Source: Plutella xylostella (lineage: Eukaryota; Arthropoda; Insecta; Lepidoptera; Plutellidae). Taken from it: a DNA stretch of 64,000 nucleotides. The notes below the pieces were generated by a model that did not search any database, was not told the origin of the DNA, and worked only from the letters and a program-made list of their open reading frames with translations. The stretch spans positions 8,749,501-8,813,500 of the forward strand of contig NC_063984.1 in assembly GCF_932276165.1 (NCBI RefSeq), written 5' to 3'. The translations under genes and the position numbers were made by a program. Shown here in pieces: positions 35,520 to 46,500 of the stretch (within the stretch, counting starts at the first letter, position 1; every line of letters begins with the position of its first letter).

Positions 35520-36810
35520 CGAGGGCGATACCGAAATGATCGGGAATAGAAAAAAGTACAAAGATATCATAATATTATTTACTTTTATTGTTTTTCAAAG
35601 TAGTCTCCGTGACATTCAATGCACTTTTTCATTCGATTAAACCAATAATTGAAACAGTAATTCCAGTCTGAAGTGGATACTGTCAAAACAGCTGATTTGT
35701 AAGCTTCGACCGCCTCTTCTGGGCCGCTAAACCGTTGACCACGTAGCATATCTTTAATTATTGGGAATGTAAAATAATCATTGGGGCTCAGATCAGGGCT
35801 ATACGGAGGATGGTCCATCAACTCCACGTTTTCCATATTTAAAAACGTTCTTGTTTTGCGAGCGGTATGAGAGCTTGCATTATCGTGGTGAAGGATTATA
35901 AGACGATTCGGGTTAGTTTTACGAAGTTCTCTTACGACTTCCGGCAAACAAACTGTTGTGTACCAATCAGCAGTAACCGTCCTTTGTTCTTGTAATGGAA
36001 TCGTAGCCACATGGCCAGTTTTCGATACAAACGAAGCGACCATTTTTTTCGACACGCTGCGTGAGCGAATAACTTTTGTTGGCTTGACCTCACCTTCGAA
36101 GACCCAAACTGCCGATTGATGTTTTCTTTCGGGCTCATATAAATAAATCCACGATTCATCACCAGAGACGATATTGTAGACAGCATTTGAACTGCCTCCA
36201 TTGAACCGTTGCAGAGCAGATCGACACCAATTAACACGAGCCGACTTTTGTTCCTCGGTCAAACGGTGGGGCACCCAGCGCGAAACTAACTTCTTGACAC
36301 CCAGTTCTTCATGTAAAATGGTTTGAATGGCTGTCATACCAATGCTGAGAGAAGCCCGAATCTGCTCGTATGTCACATGTCTATCTTCTTTTATTAACTG
36401 GCGTACAGCATCGCTGTTATCTTGTGTTACCGCTGTTTTTGGCCGACCAGTAGAAGGGACTGTGGTAAGAGAGGAACGTCCACGGCGAAACTCAGAATAC
36501 CAACGATATATAGTCGTTTTACTTGGTGCTTCAAGTTTATAAATAGAAACAAGCTCGGCGAGACATTGTTCTTGAGATAAACCTCGACGAAAGTTGTGAA
36601 AAATTATTGCACGGAAATGTTCCCGCGTAAGCTCCATTTTTTACACCGACTTGTCAAATTCAAATGGTCAATACTCTTTTATTTTTTACTTTTTTAAAAA
36701 TTCGAAAATGGAATTATGTTTGAAAAAACACTACATTTGATACACCAAAAAGGTTTCACTCTAATTTATTCCTAAGTATTCTATTCCCGATCTTTTCGGT
36801 GTAGCCCTCG
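35520..36810 (-). mobile_element. Complete mariner transposon
   Basis: 1,291 bp with inverted ends of about 32 bp (CGAGGGCGATACCGAAATGA left; the right end differs at about four positions), flanked by TA on both sides (35518-35519 and 36811-36812). It carries a full-length transposase frame. Everything needed for autonomous movement appears present. Confidence 0.95.
35585..36637 (-). CDS. Mariner transposase, D,D34D
   Basis: 350 residues, normal length for mariner. N-terminal paired helix-turn-helix region (about 1-110; first helix ELTREHFRAIIFHNFRRG), then WVPHRLTEEQK before the catalytic core. Catalytic Asp residues lie in SGDESWIY, HHDNASSHTA and SPDLSPNDYF; 34 residues separate the second and third. 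No frameshift or stop. Cuts and pastes the element into TA sites. Differs greatly from the second mariner in this window, so it is another subfamily. Confidence 0.97.
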   Translation of the reverse strand: MELTREHFRAIIFHNFRRGLSQEQCLAELVSIYKLEAPSKTTIYRWYSEFRRGRSSLTTVPSTGRPKTAVTQDNSDAVRQLIKEDRHVTYEQIRASLSIGMTAIQTILHEELGVKKLVSRWVPHRLTEEQKSARVNWCRSALQRFNGGSSNAVYNIVSGDESWIYLYEPERKHQSAVWVFEGEVKPTKVIRSRSVSKKMVASFVSKTGHVATIPLQEQRTVTADWYTTVCLPEVVRELRKTNPNRLIILHHDNASSHTARKTRTFLNMENVELMDHPPYSPDLSPNDYFTFPIIKDMLRGQRFSGPEEAVEAYKSAVLTVSTSDWNYCFNYWFNRMKKCIECHGDYFEKQ

Positions 36811-36812
36811 TA

Positions 36813-38141
36813 TTTTTTATTACAATGATTTATTAGTTGGTAGAAAGCTCTAGAAGTAATGAGCAAAAACGTAATTTAGCCATCACCTCCAGTGGCACCT
36901 GCAACACATGTGTGAAATCGGAAAAACAAGTTTGGCCGAGGCACACGTGTGTGTGAAATCTGAAAACCTAATTTATCCGAGAAAATATGCGTAACGCAAC
37001 AAACGATACTTATTCTTAGACGAACAATAAGCGAGGGATCGAGAAATAGTATCTGTTCTATTACGGGCGGCCGTCCGTCATAACGCGGAGTGGTGCCGTC
37101 ACGGGCCGGATCTGATGGGATCACAGCTGAAATCACACGGTTTACGCATCATGATTTATGTAATAAAGCGTAGCTACATTTCTTGTCCGCCGTGTTTTAT
37201 GACATGTCTTTATGATTTGTGACGTCATATAATTTGAATTTGCATCATCTCATTAATTTTGCTGAACGTCGAATGAATTTTTGGTTAAAATTACACAGTT
37301 AATGTAAAATTTACTCATGACCTAGGTACATTACATTATTCAAGGCGATTAGAGGAAACAAGTTGTAATTATTATTCAACTGTGGGAATGGGCTTCGGGA
37401 ATTGGATCGGAAGTAATTAATTTTACGAGTACAGATCAAAATCAATGGGTTTCTACATTGTTTCAATTTATTCATGTTTATGAGTCATCATCAGTCTATG
37501 AGTCACCATGATCATAATAGTCAAGAGCCGCGGGCAAAAGTCTTGAGTTTTCGCCTGCGGCTTCGCACGCGTTATGTTCTGTACTTACTTAATGCAATTC
37601 CCCATAATATGATATTAACCGTGTTACATATATCAGCAGCGTTCAAAATCACTCTATAATATATTAAAAAAACCACATCAAAATCCATTGTGTATTAAAA
37701 GATCTAATACGGACAGACGCGGAAAGCGAATTTACTTTATTTTCGACCCCATTAAATGCAATCAAACTAATTACATACTTTTGTTGGGAAATGGAAGTTT
37801 TTCAGAAAAATACCCCAGTCATTGCGAGGAAAAGGGGTGTCTCACACATCGCGTGATACACCACTTTCCACCGGCAGAGGTGAGCGACCCGCCGCCGCCG
37901 CATGCAAACACGGCGGAAATCTCAATCCAAGCACACAGCATAGGAAAACAAAATTATTCAAAAATCTATAAATCTAAATATAAGGTAATAAAACTGTAAA
38001 GTGCTTTTTAAAGTATCTTTATCGAGTGCCGTGAACTTTATTATTTGAACATAATAAAATACGATATACATAAGTACTTACTCCCGAAATAAATCGAACG
38101 GGTTTGAAGAGTGAAACAAAAACAAGCCGGATTATCTGATA
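36813..38141. other. Gene-free stretch after the mariner
   Basis: No supported coding exon. An acceptor-like site near 37122 and a donor-like site at 37881 have open frames beside them but no partners; see rejected items. Confidence 0.4.
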
Positions 38142-39372
38142 CCCCATCCACACGCTCGGCGAACAATGGCAAACAGCAAACAGCAAACAGCAAACACTGA
38201 CGTGTGGATGGGTGTTTGTCGTTGTTTGCCTGTTTGTGTTTGTGTTCGCCAGTGTTCGGCATCGGTGTCGGTTTTTCTTGCCAGATCAAAGGATGTTCGG
38301 CAAACAGTTCGCTACGTATCCACACGTCTGGCAGCGATCAGTATGCGCGCTAGCATTGCGGGAGGCGGACGTATCAACTTGCTACACTTTTTTCGTTGGC
38401 GCGCAAAGCGTAAAAATGTCTGATTGATCAGCCCCTACGATTCTGTAATTTTTGGAGGCTTATCAAAATAAAAAACAAATTAAAGCCCAAATAAAGCAGT
38501 ACATTGTACGATTTCTATGTATTTTTAACCGACTTCAAAAAAAGGAGGAGGTACTCAATTCAATTTTTTTTTATGTATGTTCACCGATTACTCCGCCGTT
38601 TATGAACCGATTTTGAAAAATCTTTTTTTGTTGTATTGGGTTGAGCTCCCAGGTGGACCCATTTTTTTTTCAGAATTTTATCTCATCCCTAAGGGTGGGT
38701 AAAGGGGTAAAAACAGGGTATGAATTTCCATTTTGGACACATATTAACCGATTCTAATGAAATTAAGAACATAAATATAGTTCTTATAACAAAAAAATAT
38801 GATGGTGACCCTGAACTGATCTGATGATGGAAACGGAAAGCAGTCAAGGGAACTCCTCAACGGTATATATAGCAACTACCTCGTGTTTAGGCTTGAATGA
38901 TTCGTATTGATTAGTAGGACTTTTTGGTATCATTTGTATAATTTAATTTAATTTTACTATTGTATTTGTATTTTAATGGGTCTTACCTGTAAATAAAGAA
39001 CTTTATTATTATTATTATTTGCATCTTACTTTTGATTAAAAATTATTGAAAATAAACTAAAAACTATAAAATAAAATAATAATTAAAAAGAAGAAGTCAG
39101 TTTTTATTTTTTTTATTATTATAATATATTTCCACCATCGTCTTTGCTTTCTTCTTATTTTCCTTTTTTCTTTCTCTTGCTTTAATTTATATAATAAAAA
39201 TATGTCAACCCGAAAGTAATAGCTCGTCGTCCGCCGTGTTTGACGATTCGGAATGTTATGAGCGTTCGTCAAGCATATGGATGGCTGTTTGTGTTCAGTG
39301 ATTGTGGTTGGTGTTTGGGACTTTGTTTGCTGTTTGCCGTGTTTGTGACAAACAGCAAGCGTGTGGATGGGG
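38142..39372. mobile_element. Non-autonomous DNA transposon with inverted ends, interrupted by another repeat
   Basis: The left tip CCCCATCCACACGCT is matched inverted at the right end (AGCGTGTGGATGGGG). Both subterminal regions are full of AAACAGCAAAC-type repeats in opposite orientation (for example GGCAAACAGCAAACAGCAAA at left, TTGTTTGCTGTTTGCCG at right). No transposase. The middle is occupied by an unrelated repeat (38525-39020). I see no matching target duplication. Confidence 0.65.
38525..39020 (+). repeat. Interspersed repeat with LINE-like tail, nested
   Basis: Begins ACCGACTTCAAAAAAAGGAG, a string I recall as extremely common in Lepidoptera, and ends with AATAAAGAACTT and a (TTA) run, like a non-LTR 3' end. 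Short pieces of the same motif occur near 26955 (reverse) and 54030. Two families may be abutted here. Confidence 0.5.
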
Positions 39373-39993
39373 CTTGAAAAGGTCAATTTCCCAGATCTTC
39401 CACGTTTTACGTTCCAAGCGCGAGTTGTAAGGAATTTGTGCATTGAAATGAGTTCAGCATAAAAATATAACGGTTACCAATAATAATAGCAAGGCCTGAG
39501 ACCGACATATTCACTGTTTACGTTATAAACATTTATAAATTATAACGCATAAATGCTTCGCTGTATGACGTAAAATGCGTTAAAACTCTGTATAATAGGT
39601 AAGCGTAATATCCCTGTAGAACTTTGATGTACGACGACGACGGCGTATCCCGCTCGGGCCATGGTAATATGTGATGATGACAATATCATGTAAACAAATA
39701 ATTGAAAATAAGTTTCCTTTGATATCTGCTTCACTTCCCTAAACATCGTAGAGCACGGATTGTCCAGACGAAAATGATCTAAGTATCGGGTTGCTGATTC
39801 ATCTCGCGTGTCGTGTGTGATGCATGTTCCAGTTTTCATAAAATTTATGTAAGTTGTAAAGTTAAAAGATAAGCTAAAAGATAATTCATAAATACATTTA
39901 TTACTTACCTACGTACCAAAAAGAATACAACTCCCTTATTATTATAAGTTATAAAAAAAATACTCATGCACACACAGCATCCTATAGAATCAC

Positions 39994-40214
39994 CTGAGAG
40001 CAGATGGCGTCCTAGTGTCGAGCGGTGGAGCATCCTGCGCGTCGCAGTCATCGGCATCAGCGGCGGAGCGGCGCCGGCCGCGGCCCGCCAGCAGCTCGAT
40101 GGTGGTCCAGAACGAGCCCTCAGATGCACTCGACGCAGCCCGCTGCATGCTGCCGCCCTGACGCCCGCCGGTGCAGTGACTACCGCCATTGTCCCTCACA
40201 CCTACCCCAGCCAT
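39994..40214 (-). CDS. Possible first coding exon of an unidentified gene
   Basis: A GC-rich open stretch starts MAGVGVRDNGGSHCTGG, includes SASEGSFWTTIELLAGRG and ends TPSALR at a CAG|GTGATT donor (phase 2). The composition is unlike the AT-rich surroundings and like exons in this window. No partner exon is found downstream on the minus strand within the window, and other frames are also partly open. Function unknown. Confidence 0.3.
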
Positions 40215-40472
40215 TCCACCCGCCGCACTTCACACGCGAACATTAATCTAACCCGCCTTCCACCACCTCTGATTTGCCGCGCATTCAATCAAACTGAATC
40301 ATAAAAGCGCCAATCAAAGTTTGAAGGAGTTATGTGGCTGATTGAGCAGCTCGCCCATCAATAGCGCAAGGTCAAGTTTGGTGCTTCCGCAATTATGAAG
40401 TTTTCTAATCGATGGTCGGACGGTATTGGCGGTGATTTAGTGTTGACTGAATGCGGCGAAGTCCTGACCTAC

Positions 40473-40577
40473 CCGCGTGTCTCTGCGGCAGCCGGGCGCC
40501 CGGACTTGTGACCCGGATGGCGCGGGCGGCACGACCGGGTCAGCCGGATGCGGCGACGCGACGACGTTGAAGGCTAC
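40473..40577 (-). CDS. Possible exon (coding or 5' UTR) of the same unidentified gene
   Basis: A GC-rich 105-bp block bounded on the minus strand by an acceptor (TTACCTGTAG) and a donor (CGCGG|GTAGGT), open in at least two frames. It lies 259 bp upstream of the candidate exon at 39994-40214. Confidence 0.25.
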
Positions 40578-40870
40578 AGGTAAATAATTGCATAGCTATT
40601 CCGTAGATGACTGTCATTTGCATTTTGTCTTCGAAAGCAATTGGGTTATAGAATTAATGGCATTGTTTGCGTAGTTCACCTTTACTGTAGGTAAGTAGGT
40701 ACCTTTAACGTTTCGGCGTTGTAAAGAAGAAAGTTTATTCAGTAATGATAATTTGCATGACTTTAAGTATAGGTTTACGTAGTTCTAAAATATGCTCACG
40801 ATCTACAAATCTCTGTGTATGAAATTATGTCTCCGTCAGTGTAAATAATGTAAACAAGTGAGGAGATTTC

Positions 40871-41652
40871 TTACGCATATTGTATGAGCTTGGCCTGCCA
40901 CCAGCGCGGCACGGGCGGGAACTGGAACCTCTTCATCGTCTTCTTCACCGGCTCTCCCTCCGCCGGGACATCGTCTTCAGGCTCCCCCTTCGATTATAAG
41001 GCAATTAGGACCTCACCGAGAATAGAAAAACCGCTGTGGGTTAGGTAAATGAGCGTATAGTTACCGATAACTATTTTTGACAATGAAAATGAAATGCAAA
41101 GTATCCTTACAATTTCTTTTTCAGAAATATACTTACAGCTATCTTTACGCGTTTATCTTTTTCTTCCGCTTTATCTCCTCCTTTGTCTTCGACTTTGTCT
41201 CCGACTTTATCTTCGACTTTGTCTCCGGCTTTATCTTCGACTTTGTCTCCGACTTTATCTTCGACTTTGTCTCCGACTTTATCTTCGACTTTGTCTCCGA
41301 CTTTATCTTTGATTTTGTCTCCGGTTTTATCTTTGATTTTGTCTTTGGCTTTATCTTTGATTTTGTCTCCGGCTTTATCTCCAACTACGTCTGCGACTTT
41401 ATCTCCAACTACGTCTACGATTTTATCTCCAACTATGTCTGCGACTTTATCTTCAACTTTGTCTGTGACTTTTCTACCAACTTTGTTTTTGACTTTGTCT
41501 TTGATTATGTCTCCAATCAAGTCGCCGACATTGTCTTCGGCTTTACCAGGATCTTTGTCAGCTACTTTGTCTCCAACATTGATTCCTTCTTTGTCCTCAG
41601 ATTTGTCTGTGACTTTGTGAATTACTTTATTTCGTGCAGCCTTTCGTGCCAT
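40871..41652 (-). CDS. Lys/Asp-rich repeat protein, hydrophilic, unknown function
   Basis: Two-exon model: 41137-41652 (172 codons, GTAAGT donor) and 40871-40987 (39 codons with stop), 210 residues. It starts MARKAARNKVIHKVTDKS. Exon 1 is a chain of four- and eight-residue units, GDKVEDKV/GDKIKDKA, almost without aromatic residues and highly charged, as in desiccation-type (LEA-like) or other disordered proteins; no family is assigned. Exon 2 ends with an unlike basic/aromatic tail, RFQFPPVPRWWQAKLIQYA. The acceptor of exon 2 (CGAAG) has a weak pyrimidine tract, so exon 2 may belong to another transcript. The DNA repeat is about 24 bp, and the opposite strand is also open, which lowers confidence that the frame is under selection. 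Confidence 0.5.
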
Positions 41653-42485
41653 AGCTTAAGTACCAAACTATGCTGGCGTTGAAATTTCACAATAAATTAC
41701 AGATGATATAAGCGTGCATGAAGAATTTGAATTTTATTTTAAAACCTAACCTTAAGCATGGTCATGGGTACTCGAAGATTTTATGGTTTGTTATAGCACA
41801 ATAAATTTTACTTTTTACATACAGGAAACTTATAATTTTGATAAACTATAATTTAGAAATTTATATTTTCAAAACAATAAACAAAAATATAAAATCAGCA
41901 AAAATATGGTAAAAAAATGATGAAAATTTTAGACGGCCATGACAAAAATAAATTAAAAAAAGTATTCTGTGGTGGTGATGAATACCAAAATGCTTTACTG
42001 TAAGTATTCTAAGGTTTTAGCAACAGGGGAATAAATATTACTCCTGAGTTCTTGAGTACTGACATAGAGAAAAGAACACTACGTTTTAAGAGATGGGAGT
42101 ACAAGGGAAAAAAAAAGAAAAAAATACTTGTATTATTTTTTTTTATTCACGCGTACTAACAGAGGGTACCAACAAAACAAAAATTATGACGTACAAAACT
42201 GCCAACATAGCCCCGCTGAAATAGTGATGTGCTTCTTATGGATATTTTTTATCGATAACTAGTAAAAAAAAAGTGCGAGTGTATGTATTACTTTAATTTC
42301 AGTTTTACACAATAGGATTTCAGTGTTACACAATGACACCAACGTTAAGTCTCGGTTCAACGTTATGTTATGTTCCTATTTGAACACAAAAATATAATCC
42401 ATAAAATAAACTCGAGATTTTCCGTTGACGTAAGTGCTTTGATATAATGTTGAAATAAAATAAAAGTGGAAAAATATAATTATAT
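41653..42485. other. AT-rich gap
   Basis: No gene recognised. Contains CATAGAGAAAAGAACACTAC at 42063-42082, also found at 61878-61897 with two more matching bases on the right. Confidence 0.4.
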
Positions 42486-43015
42486 TTATTTGTTATAAAA
42501 TAAAGTGTCTGCAGTAAGTCCCACACATGGAATTGTTTTTTTTTTTTCAATTGTGTTCTTAAAATGTTGTGGTAGAAAATGATTGCCACAAATTCGTTTA
42601 AGTTGATGTAGCTTTTCAATAGGCACATAAACCAGATCCTCCTTACCGGTCATCTTAACCCACTGTTTACATCTGCAAACAACATTTTTATAATTATTAT
42701 TAAACAATTAAATATTATTTAGTAGGTATAATAAAAGTTACTGGTAATTTTTGTATGGAGATCCGAATTTGATTTTCGCTAATTTCCAAAACTAGTAGAC
42801 AAAAGTTGTTCTGATTGATGAGCTGTGCGTACTAATGATAAATAAAAATATCGATATCGATAAAAAAAAAACATTCATGCACTATTGTTGGTTGTGCTGA
42901 CCCTCCAGTTATTTTATTAGACTTTAACTCTTGTTATACATATAAATAATCTAAATCCTATGCTTTAGCCTTTAATTGTAGCTTACCTTTCCTCATCCAG
43001 TGGAAATTTGGCCAT
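42486..43015 (-). CDS. Partial THAP-type zinc finger protein
   Basis: Exons 42987-43015 and 42486-42672 join in phase: MAKFPLDEERCKQWVKMTGK, then EKLHQLKRICGNHFLPQHF and KKTIPCVGL. This matches the second half of a THAP DNA-binding domain: the FP motif, the invariant Trp, the Cys-x2-His pair and a degenerate AVPTIF box. The first Cys pair is absent from the open frame; a CEIC string lies just upstream but out of frame. So the gene is either broken, or the first exon is elsewhere, or it is a relic of a P-element/THAP-type transposase. 71-residue model. Confidence 0.5.
42753..42835. repeat. Relic of the 25144-25346 MITE family
   Basis: Shares the internal AATTTCCAAAAC..GTAGA.CAAAAGTTGTTC block with that MITE but lacks recognisable ends. 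It lies in the intron of the THAP gene. Confidence 0.5.
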
Positions 43016-43538
43016 GAAAATTCTCTTTTGGCCATCTATACGACCGGCTAGCGGCTCTTAAACCACATATTTCACAAGTTTTATAAAATATAATTATTAT
43101 CAATAATATCAAGCAACACTAATACTTAGGTACCTCCACACAAACACTGCACTTATCCACAGTAATAATAATATATAAATAACCGTTAAATCTTAATTTA
43201 TTTATGATTTAAAATTATTTTTCAAACTAAACGATTGACTGACTGACACTGACAGATGACAAAAGCCAAAGATGTCTATGATAGCGTAAAAAGTACTCTG
43301 TGAGCGGTGCTCGCCATTATTTTTCGTACGCGTTCCATACTTATTTTTTTCCAGACTGTCTTTCGCCAGACTGAGTACTGAGTACTGAAGCTATGAACCA
43401 CACTATGGACATTTAATTTTATTGTATTATACGACAGTGGCTCAATTCCTACTAAACGAAAGCCATTTCCTCTCAAATAACACACAAAACAAATTGAGCA
43501 ATAACAATGTATTATCAATATAATTTATTTAAATAAAA
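43016..43538. other. Gap between THAP and SLC6 genes
   Basis: Nothing recognised. Confidence 0.4.
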
Positions 43539-46500
43539 CTAATTAGTAATTTTATTCAGTGGGACGGCTTCCTCGCAGGGTGCTTGGTTGGCGCAGAGCT
43601 CCTTCCAGCTCTGTCGGATGAGCGGGTCGGCCGGCCCCCACTCCGGACTGGGCCTGCAGGAGTCACGGATTCGCTGGAACACCAATCAAATATATTTTTT
43701 TAAAGTTCAGATAATTGTTATCTGGAGAGTAAAATTGTTACTGTCACTGTCTTACAAACATTCTCACGCGACAGCATCAGAATTATTCCTCAGATAGCTA
43801 TTACTTCCTATAAAAGACACCTATTAGCTGAAACAAGGCGTTTTCTCATACCGGACGTTTCTAACGACGCATACAAAATATCTTGCTCAGATTTTTGTAT
43901 GGTCCTACACTACGTGCAGAGTTACGAATTCACAAAGTTACTAAATCGTCATCCATTACCGTATGATGTGGCGGTCATTGCTGCATCTCTGAACTCACTC
44001 TTCATCAACAAATTAAATCCATTGCTATAAACAGGCGCCTGTGTCTACCACTAAAATTAGTTCTCAGACTCCCCGATTCAATGATGATTACCTATTTTTA
44101 TTAAAAAAAGAATTTATTATGTACCTGCATAAGAGGTCCTTTCCTCCCGTAGATCTCCCTGGCGGCGTGCACGGGGACGCACGCGACGGACACCAGCGCC
44201 ACGAACCAGCCCCACGGACCGGCCGCCTCACGGAGCGCGTACACCGTGATTACCTGACGAGTTGGGGATAGGTATTTAGAAGATTAAACAGAATGACGGA
44301 GGTAAGGCGATTCATACACGCACCGCCTCAGCGCGCAATACGGATAGGATATATCCGCGTGGTGAGGCGGCGGCAGGGTGTGCGGGTAAGCGTTTTTCTA
44401 TATAAACTGTCATTTTTGCATACAATGATTATCCGTCCTCCGCGGCTGAAGTGATAGGAAAAGTTGCGAAGAGCCATCGCAAACGGATGCTGACTAATGA
44501 CTAACTGACTATGTTATCAGTAGACGACCCTAGAAATTCCGTTGGTGGTAATAGTATAATCAGCAGATTTAGCAAGTACCTATATTTATGTATGTACTTT
44601 TTATGATTTGTGGGAGATCCAGTGACAAATGGACCGGCAATGGCAGGTGGAACTTTTTCATTGCTCGTGAGTGTATACTTACGTGAGTAATTCAAATTAT
44701 TCATTGAGCTCCAGATAGGATTGAGAAAGGCCCCTAGCTCCTAGTCATTGTCCACTGAGTTCAATTGAGGAAATGGCTCAGACAACTATATATCGTGAAT
44801 CGTGGTCTAGTTTGTTCATTGTATTTATTTGGAAGATACTGCGTGAGAGTGGATGGATGTACAAGATGACAGGTTAATTTTCCTCCATCAATCAACCAGC
44901 AGCCCCTCAAGCAGAAATTTACAGTATACAAAGTAATAGAAGGATGAAAATAACCGGACCAGTAATGTTCCTTCCTATTTTAATATTGCACTATTATCTA
45001 TGTATCCCGTGCTATCAGTAATTTAATGTTGGATTAGAACCTATTATGTACCTACCTATATGTATTATTGTTGAAGCTACAACGCTAATCACACGTATTC
45101 ACATATAAATTATCTATCAAAAGTTTCATAATAGATTTCGCTAGAGGCGCCACTTTGTATGCTAGAAAACCCCTTACCAGCAGCACAACCGGCGCGGCGT
45201 ACCTCCACAGCAGCAGCCAGGACGCCCGCAGCGGCCGCCGCGTCATGAACTGCACGTCGCGGCGCAGGCGAGCCGCTCCGTACATGTGCACCGCGCCCAG
45301 CTCCAGCGCGCACACCACCGGCACGCACACTATGGCGATGTGCGAGTCGAGCAGGTTCATTCATTCATTAGTGAATGAATGAACCCATTAATTAATTAAA
45401 GACACTTACCAGCAGCACGCCAAGCACGGTATACTTCCACAATACAATGTCATGCGTTCATTCATTCATTAGTGATTGAATGAACGCATGAAATTACATT
45501 GCTAATTCACGTTGTCTTTAGCACAGCGAAAAACGGGCATTTTCCTTTTTATATTTGTCTCTGTCGCACGCGCACAGTAATAGTGCCCTCACGCTCGCAC
45601 AGTAACCTTGATAGATGCAAAGGTCAACGTTCGATTTTCTCTGTGCTTTACCTTTACCAAAAATTCATGAATGAATGAAAGACACTCACTCAGGTTCCAA
45701 TCGAGAGATCCAGGTGCAGGTACTTACACCCCCACAGAGAATAGAATAGAAGACACTCACCAGCAGCACTACAGGCACGGCGTACCTCCACAGCAGCAGC
45801 CAGGACGCCCGCAGCGGCCGCCGCGTCATGAACTGCACGTCGCGGCGCAGGCGAGCCGCTCCGTACATGTGCACCGCGCCCAGCTCCAGCGCGCACACCA
45901 CCGGCACGCACACTATGGCGATGTGCGAGTCGAGGAGGTTCAGCACGTGGATGCCGCCCTGGAGAAGAAGATGTGACTGTAGATGCAGCAGCAGTGTTTT
46001 GTTTTGGGACGCTCTCCTGCTATATGGATAGTCAAGGTAGTTGGTGGTGGGTTTGAGGTTTAGAGTACGCTGGTACATTTATGATGAGAGCGAGACGCTT
46101 ATATGAGCTGCCTTGTAGGTATTTTGGCATTTTGCGGGCTCGAGGAAATACCTACTTTTATATATTAACTTTATAAATAATACATAGCTAATACGTAATC
46201 CTACCCTGGGGAGGCAAAAGTTGGCGCTCAATTTGCATAATTGCATCACAGATGTTCAGTTGAGGGACTTTGCTGTCGCTCAGCGGAAGGGAAATTTAAG
46301 AACTCCCCACATAAAAGTTTCGAATAGATAAACGGCATTTGCTCAAGTTTTTGCTGAAACATGCAACATTCAGAATTCTTAAAAAACTATTTCTTGTAAC
46401 GACGCTATGATAACATTCATTAGGCTGAAACTTTTATTTGAATGCATTCCGCACGCAACTGAACACTAAGAAATACAACCAAAAAACATAGTTATACATT

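Noticed and set aside
36876..37136. Minus-strand frame after an acceptor-like TTTCAG, with TPRYDGRPPV resembling a ligand-gated channel segment
   Set aside because: Too short, no donor or partner exon, and the rest of the frame does not fit any channel; similarity is probably chance.
37688..37999. Plus-strand frame with a GTGAGC donor at 37881
   Set aside because: No matching upstream or downstream exon, AT-rich codons and no recognisable protein.
39057..39443. 128-residue minus-strand frame
   Set aside because: Crosses the end of a transposable element and low-complexity A/T tracts; composition-driven.
41077..41682. 201-residue Phe/Asp-rich plus-strand frame
   Set aside because: Reverse strand of the Lys/Asp repeat; the composition is a by-product of the tandem repeat.
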